From an uncultured Lentisphaeraceae bacterium (GTDB taxonomy: Bacteria; Verrucomicrobiota; Kiritimatiellia; RFP12; DVOR01), in contig CASEMQ010000009.1 in assembly GCA_949289005.1 (NCBI GenBank), positions 1 to 43,777 of the forward strand: a stretch of DNA of 43,777 nt. The letters are read 5' to 3'. This document shows positions 30,448 through 37,541 of this stretch, piece by piece; the stretch's first letter is position 1; the number at the start of each line of letters is the position of its first letter. Both the position numbers and the translations under genes were made by a program. The notes beneath the pieces were generated by a model. The model was not told where the DNA came from. It saw only the letters and a program-made list of their open reading frames with translations, and did no database searches.

Positions 30448-31659
30448 TTAGTGTAGCACAGCGACGCGGCGCGCCTCAAGCCAACGCAGGAAGGGCGGCA
30501 ACAAATCGCCGAAGGCCACGGGGTCGACGAGGGTTTGCGCGGAGCGCTCGCGATAGAAGCGGAGGATTTTCGCGGCGAGGTCGGCGGGATCGCGCGGACG
30601 GCAGAGCCAATGGTCGCGGTCTTCGGGGCGAATGAGTTCGGGTGGCCCCCCCGCGTCGCAGGCGATGAAGGGCGTGCCGCACGCCCACGCCTCGGGAAGC
30701 ACGCAAGGGAAGGCATCGAAGACCGAAGGCAAGACAAAGAGATCCAAGGAACGATAAAAGTCCGGCAGACGCGAGTGGTCCACCTCCGCCTCGAAGGAGA
30801 CATTTCCTTCCCACCCTTGCTCCCGCACGAACTGCCGACACCGCGCCAAGAGCGGCCCGGAGCCAACCATCCGCAACCGCCAGTCGCCCAATTCGTTTCG
30901 GATTTGCGCCACCGCCCGCAACAAATCCAATGTCCCCTTCAGCTCCGTGAAGTTCGCCACGCAGCCCATCGTGAACCCCACGTGCGGCGCGCGCCCGGCG
31001 GCGTTGAAATGCGCCATGTCCACGCCATTGTGCAGCACGTAGGACGCGCGGATACGCGGCGGCGGACACCACCCCAGCCCACGCATCTGCCGCCGGTAAT
31101 CCGGCCAATCCGTCCACGATGCGTCAGGCACGGCCAAAAAGGCCCGCCGCGCCGCCGCGCTCACGAAGACATGCCCATCCAACCGCGCGTGCATCCGCCG
31201 AAAGAGAAAATAATGGATGAGCCGATGGAGCCAACTCCGCCGCAACACCCGCCCCAATGCCAACCCATAACCATCCAGAAAATGGTGGTGCAACAGCGCC
31301 ACGCAACGCGGGTTCGCCCCTTTCGCCGCCAACGCATACGGCCCATAACACGCCGTGTGCGCATGGCAGACCGCCACGTCGGCCACGTCTATCCCCGCCC
31401 GCGCCACCGCCCGCAAAAACGCCCGCCCGTTGCGCCGCGCGAAGAGCAAGGGGAACATCATCGAGGGCAACCGCCACTCGCGAAAGCGATGGACGCGCAC
31501 GCCGTCGTAATCGTAATCCGGCCCTCGCCCCGGCACGAAGACCCGCACCGCATAACGCCCATCCTCCATCAACGCCCGCACCAAGTCATGCGAATACGCC
31601 CCGCGCCACGTCCCCGGCCCGGGATAGAACGGCGTCACGAACAAATACACCGGCCTCAT
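30448..31659 (-). CDS. GT4 family (GT-B fold) glycosyltransferase
   Basis: A 403-residue protein. The N-terminal glycosyltransferase-4-like domain starts LFVTPFYPGPGTWRGAYSHDL; the C-terminal Glycos_transf_1 domain has the nucleotide-sugar motif PSVFDAFPCVLPEAWACG followed by TPFIACDAGGPPELI. GCVANFTELKGTLDLLRAV marks the start of the second domain. Such retaining enzymes build LPS, O-antigen or capsule. The ATG at 31659 overlaps the GT25 stop (ATGA). Confidence 0.92.
   Translation of the reverse strand: MRPVYLFVTPFYPGPGTWRGAYSHDLVRALMEDGRYAVRVFVPGRGPDYDYDGVRVHRFREWRLPSMMFPLLFARRNGRAFLRAVARAGIDVADVAVCHAHTACYGPYALAAKGANPRCVALLHHHFLDGYGLALGRVLRRSWLHRLIHYFLFRRMHARLDGHVFVSAAARRAFLAVPDASWTDWPDYRRQMRGLGWCPPPRIRASYVLHNGVDMAHFNAAGRAPHVGFTMGCVANFTELKGTLDLLRAVAQIRNELGDWRLRMVGSGPLLARCRQFVREQGWEGNVSFEAEVDHSRLPDFYRSLDLFVLPSVFDAFPCVLPEAWACGTPFIACDAGGPPELIRPEDRDHWLCRPRDPADLAAKILRFYRERSAQTLVDPVAFGDLLPPFLRWLEARRVAVLH
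30450..30458 (-). promoter_or_regulatory. Possible internal promoter before GT2 paralogue 2
   Basis: Minus strand TGCTACACT overlaps the last codons of the GT4 gene and ends 7 nt before the GT2 ATG. A TTGAGG lies 18 bp further upstream. It has the same geometry as the other leaderless candidates, but sits inside an operon and could be chance. Confidence 0.35.
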
Positions 31660-32384
31660 CGCCCCGTCACCCGGTAAATCAAACTGTCCAACGCCTGAAA
31701 AGCGGCCATCCGCGCCCGCCACAACGCCACATACCATCCCCACCCCGCCCGCCGCTTCGGCTTAGCCACCTTTTCGCCCTGAATGTCCGAGGCCACCCCA
31801 CTCTGCCGACACGCAATGGGAAAGGCCCGCCACACCGCAATCCCTCGTTTCGCCCACGGACCCCAAGAATCGATAGGTGCGCGAATAGGCGTGTTCAGAA
31901 AGAGCAATCGCCGCGCAGCTGCCACCGTCACCACGTAAGCCTCCGCATAACACGTGTCCCCAGCGGGCATTACCCCACACCCACCAGAAGGTGATTCAGC
32001 GCCAAAATGGTCGCTCAGCACATAAATCGCCGGATCCTCTGGCCGCGCGTGATCCCGAACCACGTCAAGTGCCTCCCGCAATGCCGCGCCATCCACCACC
32101 ACGTCGTCCTCGAAAATCAAGGCCATCGACTCCCCAGACTCCACGAGTCGCCGCAACGCCAAATTGTGCGACAACGTGCACCCCACCTCCCCCAAAGAGG
32201 GCGAATGCCCCGTCACCAAAGCAAACCGATAGCGCGACACGGCGTGGCACAACTTTCCCCACCCCAATGCCCGGCCATCCACGGCCTCGATACGCTCGTA
32301 GGCGATGCCCGCCGCGCGAAGTTGCGCGTCCGCCGACGCCAGCCGTTCCGTGCTCCGCGCCAAATTGATGAGATAAGCTTTCAT
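31656..32384 (-). CDS. GT25 family glycosyltransferase (LPS biosynthesis type)
   Basis: A 242-residue transferase of the LgtB/LpsA type: MKAYLINLARSTERLASADA start, IEAVDGR (32-38), GEVGCTLSHNLALRRL (65-80) and the catalytic FEDDVVVD (91-98). Family members are often beta-galactosyltransferases of LPS outer core. The ATG at 32384 overlaps the fucosyltransferase stop (TGATG), so translation is coupled. The C-terminal ~30 residues are basic, suggesting membrane association. Confidence 0.88.
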   Translation of the reverse strand: MKAYLINLARSTERLASADAQLRAAGIAYERIEAVDGRALGWGKLCHAVSRYRFALVTGHSPSLGEVGCTLSHNLALRRLVESGESMALIFEDDVVVDGAALREALDVVRDHARPEDPAIYVLSDHFGAESPSGGCGVMPAGDTCYAEAYVVTVAAARRLLFLNTPIRAPIDSWGPWAKRGIAVWRAFPIACRQSGVASDIQGEKVAKPKRRAGWGWYVALWRARMAAFQALDSLIYRVTGR

Positions 32385-33280
32385 CAGTCTCCCTCCCGCA
32401 CGCGTCGCCGAAGGCCAAGCGCACGCAAACAGTCCCCAAGCGCAATCCGTCCACGGGCGAGTGCCTGCGCGATGGGAAGCCACGGTTCAAAGCCGGGAGT
32501 CAAACGCTCCATGCCCTCAAAGGCCAGCCCAGGTGCCTCCGCCGGCTCCTCGCAATCCGGCCCAAACCAACGCAACGGCGCCAAGACGCGACGCCCGGGC
32601 ATCGTGTTCAGCCATGCGCCCCACCAACTAAAGGAAGAGTTGGAGATAATGTTATGCGCACATAGGCTCTGCGCCCACAGTTGCCAAAGCGGCGACATCC
32701 CCTCCACGAAATGAAACCTCCGCCCCGGAAACCGTTGCCGCGCAAAGAATGCCTTACACCACGGAATATCATCGGAACAGACCAGATACGCCGCCCCCTC
32801 GGGAAATGCCTCCACCGCCCGACGCAAAAAGTCACGCCCAACGAAGGGATGACGATGCGGCAGACGCAAGTAGTCCCCCCGCCGCACACTCAACCCGACC
32901 GGCGCACCCTCCGCAAACGCCTCGGGCAATCGCCCCCGAATTGCCTCCGCCACATGGGGCGGACAAGCAAGGCGACGCCGCGCCATCTCCGTCAGCCATC
33001 GCACATCCTGGAACAGCCCCTCGGCGACAAGCGCCCCATCGCTCTCCGGCCATGGCGTGCCCATGAAGTCGCGCCCCGCGAAAACCAGGACACCCGCCGG
33101 CACGTCCGCCTCAATACGCGCGTCAGGCCAAATCTCACCCAATGCGCCAAGCGCATGGCGCACGCTTGGCGTCCGTGCGCAAAAGACAATCGCGTCCGCG
33201 TGCGGAAGCGCGGCGGCATACTGGAACAACCAGTTTCCCAGACGCGTAAAGCGACTGATAGGGAGATAAACCGTTCGCAT
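32384..33280 (-). CDS. GT11 alpha-1,2-fucosyltransferase-like protein
   Basis: A 298-residue protein with the GT11 hallmarks: GNWLFQYAAAL (15-25, normally GNQLFQYA), the GDP-fucose-binding SVRRGDYL (131-138) and ISNSSFSWWGAWLN near 215-228. It would add fucose, or a related sugar, to an envelope glycan, possibly a host-mimicking decoration. The ATG at 33280 has GGGAGGTG 5-6 nt upstream; a GTG at 33289 lies inside that Shine-Dalgarno. First gene of the glycosyltransferase operon. Confidence 0.88.
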   Translation of the reverse strand: MRTVYLPISRFTRLGNWLFQYAAALPHADAIVFCARTPSVRHALGALGEIWPDARIEADVPAGVLVFAGRDFMGTPWPESDGALVAEGLFQDVRWLTEMARRRLACPPHVAEAIRGRLPEAFAEGAPVGLSVRRGDYLRLPHRHPFVGRDFLRRAVEAFPEGAAYLVCSDDIPWCKAFFARQRFPGRRFHFVEGMSPLWQLWAQSLCAHNIISNSSFSWWGAWLNTMPGRRVLAPLRWFGPDCEEPAEAPGLAFEGMERLTPGFEPWLPIAQALARGRIALGDCLRALGLRRRVREGD

Positions 33281-33285
33281 CGCGG

Positions 33286-33354
33286 TCACCTCCCTTCTAC
33301 CTGCCCCGAAACCATCCGGAGATTCCTCATGTTAGCCTTGGCCCCTGTGTCCAT
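33286..33354 (-). CDS. Possible 22-codon leader ORF of the glycosyltransferase operon
   Basis: On the minus strand an ATG at 33354 lies 8 nt after a TATAAT. It opens a 22-codon frame (MDTGAKANMRNLRMVSGQVE and two more residues) whose TGA overlaps the Shine-Dalgarno of the fucosyltransferase gene. Ribosomes leaving this frame would be at the right place to start the main gene. No regulatory codon run is visible, and it may be chance. Confidence 0.25.
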   Translation of the reverse strand: MDTGAKANMRNLRMVSGQVEGR

Positions 33355-33362
33355 GTCGGCTT

Positions 33363-33371
33363 ATTATAGCA
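33363..33371 (-). promoter_or_regulatory. Extended -10 promoter of the glycosyltransferase operon
   Basis: Minus strand TGCTATAAT is a perfect extended -10. The transcript would have a leader of about 75 nt before the fucosyltransferase ATG. It lies back to back with the TPR-gene promoter on the other strand (33418-33426). Confidence 0.6.
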
Positions 33372-33417
33372 AGCGCGAGGGGTATGCGGGGCGGCGCGCC
33401 TCTTTCCGCCCGGCTTT

Positions 33418-33426
33418 TGTTATGCT
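33418..33426 (+). promoter_or_regulatory. Extended -10 promoter of the TPR gene
   Basis: TGTTATGCT ends 6 nt before the ATG at 33433 and no Shine-Dalgarno intervenes, predicting a leaderless message. Confidence 0.5.
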
Positions 33427-33432
33427 ATGGGC

Positions 33433-35745
33433 ATGAAACGGATGACGATGGCGATCGGTTGGGCGTTGGCCGCGGCGGTGTGCGTGGCCGCGGGGGAAGA
33501 GCGTCTGAGCCTGGCCGAGGGGCTGGCGCGGCGCGGCATGCACGAACAGGCCTCCGCGGAATACGAGGCGTTCCTCAAGGAGTCGCCCGCGGGGGACGCG
33601 GCGGACGACGCGCGTTTCGAGCTCGCGGCCTGTTACGAACGGCTGGGGCGCGACGCGGAGGCGCGGGCGATTTACACGGATTTGGCGGGGCGACTGAAGG
33701 GCGAGCGGCAGACCGCCGCGCGGTTGCGGCTCGGGCTCTCCCTGCTCGTCTTGGCGAACGCGCCCGGGGAGGCGCGCCAGTGGCTGGAGATGGCGGCCAC
33801 GGGCCAGGCCGACGACGCCACGCGCCAGGTGGCCTTGCTGAACCTGGGGCTCTGCTATGGGCGATTGGGGCAGGACAAGACCGCGGAGGCCTTGCTCGCG
33901 CGCGTGGCCCAGGGCAACGGCGCCGTCGCGGCGCAGGCCAAGGCCGCACAGGCCGAGCGTCTGCTCGCGCAGGGCAAGACCAAGGAGGCGTGGGCACATT
34001 ACCGCGAGGCGCTCGCGGCGACGGACCAGACCGCAAGGCCCGCGGTCGCCGCGAACGCCTTCTCCGGCGCCTTCAAGGCGCAGGCATGGCCCGAGGCGGC
34101 GGGCTTCGCGAAGGAGGCGGGCGAGGCGGCGTTGCGCGCGGGAGGGTTGGCGTTGCCGGCCGCCTACGCCGCGCTGATGGCCAAACGTCCCGACGAGGCG
34201 CGCGCCTGGCTGGCCGCCGCAAAGAAAGCCTCCCCCACCCCGACCGCGGGGCGGCTGGCATTGGAGGGCGCCGTGGCGGAAGCGCTGGGCGACCGCCCCG
34301 GCGCGGTGGCGGCCTACGAGCGAATCCTCGCGGAGTTCCCGAAGTCCGCCGAGGCGCCCGCGGCCGCGCAGGCCATGCTCGTCGCGCGCGCCAAGGACAA
34401 CGACCCGGTGGCCTTCCTCAAGGCCTATGCCCGCGTGGCCGAGTATCTGCCGGCCGAGGCGCGCGCGGCCCTGGCGCCCCTTTGCCTCGACGCGGCCATC
34501 CGCGCCAAGGACACGGCCCAGGCGCGCGCCGCGGCCACGTGGCTGATGGACAACGCCCCCGCCGGGCAGGCCGCGGACGCCGGCTACCGCTTGGGCTGGA
34601 TGGAACGCCAGACCGGGCAGACCGCCCAAGCCGCCGAGACGTGGCTCCGCGTGGCCGAGAAGTGGCCCGCCGCGCCCGGCGCCGGCCGGGCGGCCTACGC
34701 CGCCGCCACGGCCTTCGTCGAGGCCAAGCAGCCCGACCGCGCCGCACGCGCGTTGGACTTGGCCTTGGCCTCGGGCGACGCAGACGCCGCCGCGAACGCC
34801 CTCATGCTCAAGGCGCGCCAGGCGCTCGCCGAGAACGATGCCGCCGGCGCCGCCCCGGCGCTGGACGAGTACCTGACGCGCTTCCCGCAAGGCCGGTCCG
34901 CCGCCGAGGCCGCCTATCTGCGCGGACTGCTCTTCTTCAACGCCCAGGACTTCGCCGCCGCCGAGCGCACGTTGGCCAAGGCCTTGGCGGAGGCCAAGGA
35001 GGCGGGCGGGCCGACCCCGCTGGACCATGCCCGCCGCACCGACGCCGCGCTCCGCCGCGCACAGAGCCTCCACGCGCTCGGGCGGGGCGACGAGGCGGCC
35101 GCGCTCTTGCAGCCGCTCGTGGCGCTGAAGGACGCGCAGTCGCTCGCGCCCGCCTATCTCGGCTGGTTGGCGGAGTTCCGCATCGGGCGCGGCGAATGGG
35201 CCGAGGCGGAGGCCGCCGCGCGCGCACTCCTCGCCCGCGACAATCTCCCCGCGGCCGACCGCGCGTTGGGCAACCTGTTCATCGGGCGCGCCGCCGAGGC
35301 CCAAGGGCACCGCGCCGCCGCCGAGGCCGCCTACGCCAACGTGCTCAAGGCCGGCGAAACCGCGCCGACGGCCTACGACGCCGAGGCGGGGACACGACTG
35401 GGGCAACTCCTCGCCGCCGCCGGCGCCAACGACCGCGCACGGGACGCCTTCCGCATCGCCATCGAACGCGCCGCCGACACGCCGGAGGGCCGCGCCGCCC
35501 GGGCGCGCGCCTATGCGGGGCTCGCCGCCGCCTGCGACGCGCTCGGCCTGCGCGAGGAAGCCCTCCGCGCCAACATGAGCCTTATCATCTTTTACGAAGA
35601 CAAAGACCTGGTGCCGGCAGCCTTCCGCGCGGCCATCGCCAACCTGCGCGCACAAGACCGACCGGACGAGGCGAAAACCCTCGAGGCCGAGTTCGCCCAG
35701 CGCTACCCCGACGCGGCGAAAGCCTCCGCCCGGCCCAAACCTTAA
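33433..35745 (+). CDS. Large exported tetratricopeptide-repeat protein
   Basis: A 770-residue Ala-rich protein with a signal peptide (MKRMTMAIGWALAAAVCVAAG) followed by many TPR-like helical pairs. Recognisable units include ADDARFELAACYERLGRDAEARAIY (about 53-77), ALLNLGLCYGRLGQDKTAEALL, and GDRPGAVAAYERILAEFPKS. It resembles periplasmic TPR scaffolds such as YbgF/BamD-like or outer-membrane assembly factors, but no specific family is evident. The gene is followed 17 nt later by xseB. Function unknown; likely protein-protein interactions in the periplasm. Confidence 0.85.
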   Translation: MKRMTMAIGWALAAAVCVAAGEERLSLAEGLARRGMHEQASAEYEAFLKESPAGDAADDARFELAACYERLGRDAEARAIYTDLAGRLKGERQTAARLRLGLSLLVLANAPGEARQWLEMAATGQADDATRQVALLNLGLCYGRLGQDKTAEALLARVAQGNGAVAAQAKAAQAERLLAQGKTKEAWAHYREALAATDQTARPAVAANAFSGAFKAQAWPEAAGFAKEAGEAALRAGGLALPAAYAALMAKRPDEARAWLAAAKKASPTPTAGRLALEGAVAEALGDRPGAVAAYERILAEFPKSAEAPAAAQAMLVARAKDNDPVAFLKAYARVAEYLPAEARAALAPLCLDAAIRAKDTAQARAAATWLMDNAPAGQAADAGYRLGWMERQTGQTAQAAETWLRVAEKWPAAPGAGRAAYAAATAFVEAKQPDRAARALDLALASGDADAAANALMLKARQALAENDAAGAAPALDEYLTRFPQGRSAAEAAYLRGLLFFNAQDFAAAERTLAKALAEAKEAGGPTPLDHARRTDAALRRAQSLHALGRGDEAAALLQPLVALKDAQSLAPAYLGWLAEFRIGRGEWAEAEAAARALLARDNLPAADRALGNLFIGRAAEAQGHRAAAEAAYANVLKAGETAPTAYDAEAGTRLGQLLAAAGANDRARDAFRIAIERAADTPEGRAARARAYAGLAAACDALGLREEALRANMSLIIFYEDKDLVPAAFRAAIANLRAQDRPDEAKTLEAEFAQRYPDAAKASARPKP

Positions 35746-35762
35746 CCGAAGGACGCCCCCTC

Positions 35763-36044
35763 ATGGACACCGAACACCCAACCCCGCCCAAAGACCCGAC
35801 CAAAGAGAGGAAGGGCAAGCCCAAAGAACCCAAATCCTTCGAGGAAGCCTCCGCCCGACTGGACGAATTGGTGGCGCGCATGGAGGCCGGCCAATTGCCG
35901 CTGGACGAGATGATCGCGGCCTTCGAGGAAGGTCGCCGCCTGGTGGCCTACTGCACGGCCAAATTGGCGGAGGTGCAACGCCGCGTGGAGGTCATCAAGG
36001 AACAGGAGGCCGATGGCTCCATCACGCGCGAGCCCTTCGCCTGA
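35763..36044 (+). CDS. xseB: Exodeoxyribonuclease VII small subunit XseB
   Basis: A 93-residue protein. A Lys/Pro-rich N-terminus (1-24) precedes the Exonuc_VII_S domain: SFEEASARLDELVARMEAGQLPLDEMIAAFEEG (25-57) and a coiled-coil C-terminal helix. XseB binds XseA to form the exonuclease that degrades single-stranded DNA. xseA is not in the window, so the subunits are encoded apart. GAAGGACG precedes the ATG. Confidence 0.92.
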   Translation: MDTEHPTPPKDPTKERKGKPKEPKSFEEASARLDELVARMEAGQLPLDEMIAAFEEGRRLVAYCTAKLAEVQRRVEVIKEQEADGSITREPFA

Positions 36045-36061
36045 GCCTGGCCTGGCCCCCC

Positions 36062-36105
36062 AACGAAAAAGCCGCGCCGTCTCGCGACGGCGCGGCTTTT
36101 TCGTT
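36062..36105. terminator. Bidirectional intrinsic terminator, xseB / poly(A) polymerase
   Basis: AACGAAAAAGCCGCGCCGTC pairs perfectly with its inverted copy around a 4-nt loop, giving a GC stem flanked by A- and T-tracts on both sides. It serves the convergent xseB and poly(A) polymerase genes. Confidence 0.92.
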
Positions 36106-36113
36106 GGGCGCGC

Positions 36114-37541
36114 TCACTCCGCCCGGGCGGCGGGCGCGGGTTGCCCCTCTTGCGCACGGCCCTCGCGCGGGGCCTGGCCGTCTCGGGGCTTGCGCTTGCC
36201 GCCACGGTGTGGGCGGCGGGCGCGGCGGCTATGGGGGTTGGGAAGCGTGGGGGTCTCGACGCCGTCGGGCAGGCGCGCCCAAGGGCCGACCTTGCGCCAG
36301 AAGGCGTCCCATTCCTCCAAGCGCCAGGCGCGTTCGGGAAGCGTTTGGGCGAGCACGCGCGCGCCCAGGCGCACCTCGGGGAAGATGCCGTGGTTGGCGA
36401 AGCGCACGTCACGGGCGCTCTCGGGGCGAGGGAGCTCGGCCAGACGCTCGAAGAGTTCCATGATGTCCACCGCGGTCATCCAGACGGCGCGCGGCAGGCG
36501 GTATTTCTTGACGGCGGGACCGAACGCGCGCTCGGCGGCGGTGCGGCGGAGGAAGCGGCCATTGGCGCGGGGGCGCGCGCGGGCGGCATCCTCGGCGGCG
36601 GCGCGCACCATCGGCCAATAGAGCGCGGCAAAGCCGACGGCGGCGGTGGGCTCCTCGGTGGCGGCCACCGCATCGAGCGCGGCAAGCGCGGCCCAGACGG
36701 CCTCGCGATTCTCCGCGGCGGCATCCATCCAAGCGGCGAGGGTGGGCAAGAGCGCGCGTAGAATGCCGTAGTCATAAGCCAGGCGGAAACTGCGGGCGCT
36801 GGCGCCGCGGACAAAGAGGCGCTGGATTTCCTCGCACAGGCGCGAATCGGAGGCATTCTCGAGCTCGCCCGCGTAGCGGCGGATGGCGCGGATGTCGGCG
36901 GAGGCAACCTCGAAGCCGAGTTTTGCGGCGAAACGCACGGCGCGCATCATACGCACGGGATCCTCGCGGAAGCGGATGTTGGGGTCGCCGATGGAGCGGA
37001 TTACCTTGGCCTTGAGATCCTTGAGCCCGCCCACGTAGTCGATGATGGAGAAAGTCTCGATGTCGTAGAAGAGGCCATTGACGGTGAAGTCGCGGCGGAG
37101 GGCATCCTCCTCGGGCGTGCCGTAGGTGTTGTCCTCGTATTGATAGAGGCCGTGTTCGTCTTGCACGGCATTGGGGTCGGGCGCCTTGCGGAAGGTGGCC
37201 GTCTCGATCACCTTCTTGCCGAAGACGATGTGCGCCAGGCGGAAGCGCCGCCCCACCAGGAAGCAGTTGCGGAATTGACGGCGGATTTCGTTGGGGCGCG
37301 CGTCGGTGCCCACGTCGAAGTCTTTGGGCGCGCGCCCCAGGAGCAAGTCGCGCACGCTGCCGCCCACGAGGTAGGCGCGGTGATGGAGCGAGGCGAGGCG
37401 GTAGAGCACCTTGAGGGCATCCGGGTCGATGTCGCGGCGGGAAAGGTTGTGTTCTTGACGCGGGATGATGACGGGTTTGTTTTTGCGGCGAAAAAGAAAC
37501 ATGGGGGGCTTTCGTTCGTTTCGGGTGGGGTGGTGCGTCAC
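36114..37541 (-). CDS. pcnB: Poly(A) polymerase (PcnB-type nucleotidyltransferase)
   Basis: A 475-residue class II nucleotidyltransferase: VGGSVRDLLLGRAPKDFDVGTDARP region (59-83, catalytic Asp74 and Asp76), RDFTVNGLFYD, DLKAKVIRSIGDPNIRFREDPVRMMRAVRFAAKLGF, and a PcnB-like C-terminal domain ending in a basic Arg/Lys tail. It adds 3' poly(A) tails to RNA for decay; CCA-adding activity is the alternative, but HNLSRRDIDPDALKVLYRL and the basic tail favour PcnB. The start is taken as GTG at 37541, overlapping the upstream stop (GTGA) with GAGGA upstream. An ATG at 37502 is possible but lacks a Shine-Dalgarno. Confidence 0.88.
   Translation of the reverse strand: MTHHPTRNERKPPMFLFRRKNKPVIIPRQEHNLSRRDIDPDALKVLYRLASLHHRAYLVGGSVRDLLLGRAPKDFDVGTDARPNEIRRQFRNCFLVGRRFRLAHIVFGKKVIETATFRKAPDPNAVQDEHGLYQYEDNTYGTPEEDALRRDFTVNGLFYDIETFSIIDYVGGLKDLKAKVIRSIGDPNIRFREDPVRMMRAVRFAAKLGFEVASADIRAIRRYAGELENASDSRLCEEIQRLFVRGASARSFRLAYDYGILRALLPTLAAWMDAAAENREAVWAALAALDAVAATEEPTAAVGFAALYWPMVRAAAEDAARARPRANGRFLRRTAAERAFGPAVKKYRLPRAVWMTAVDIMELFERLAELPRPESARDVRFANHGIFPEVRLGARVLAQTLPERAWRLEEWDAFWRKVGPWARLPDGVETPTLPNPHSRRARRPHRGGKRKPRDGQAPREGRAQEGQPAPAARAE

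Noticed and set aside
33364..35655. 763-codon minus-strand frame opposite the TPR gene
   Set aside because: Composition is that of an antisense shadow (Gly/Arg/Leu-rich), while the plus strand has a signal peptide and regular TPR spacing.
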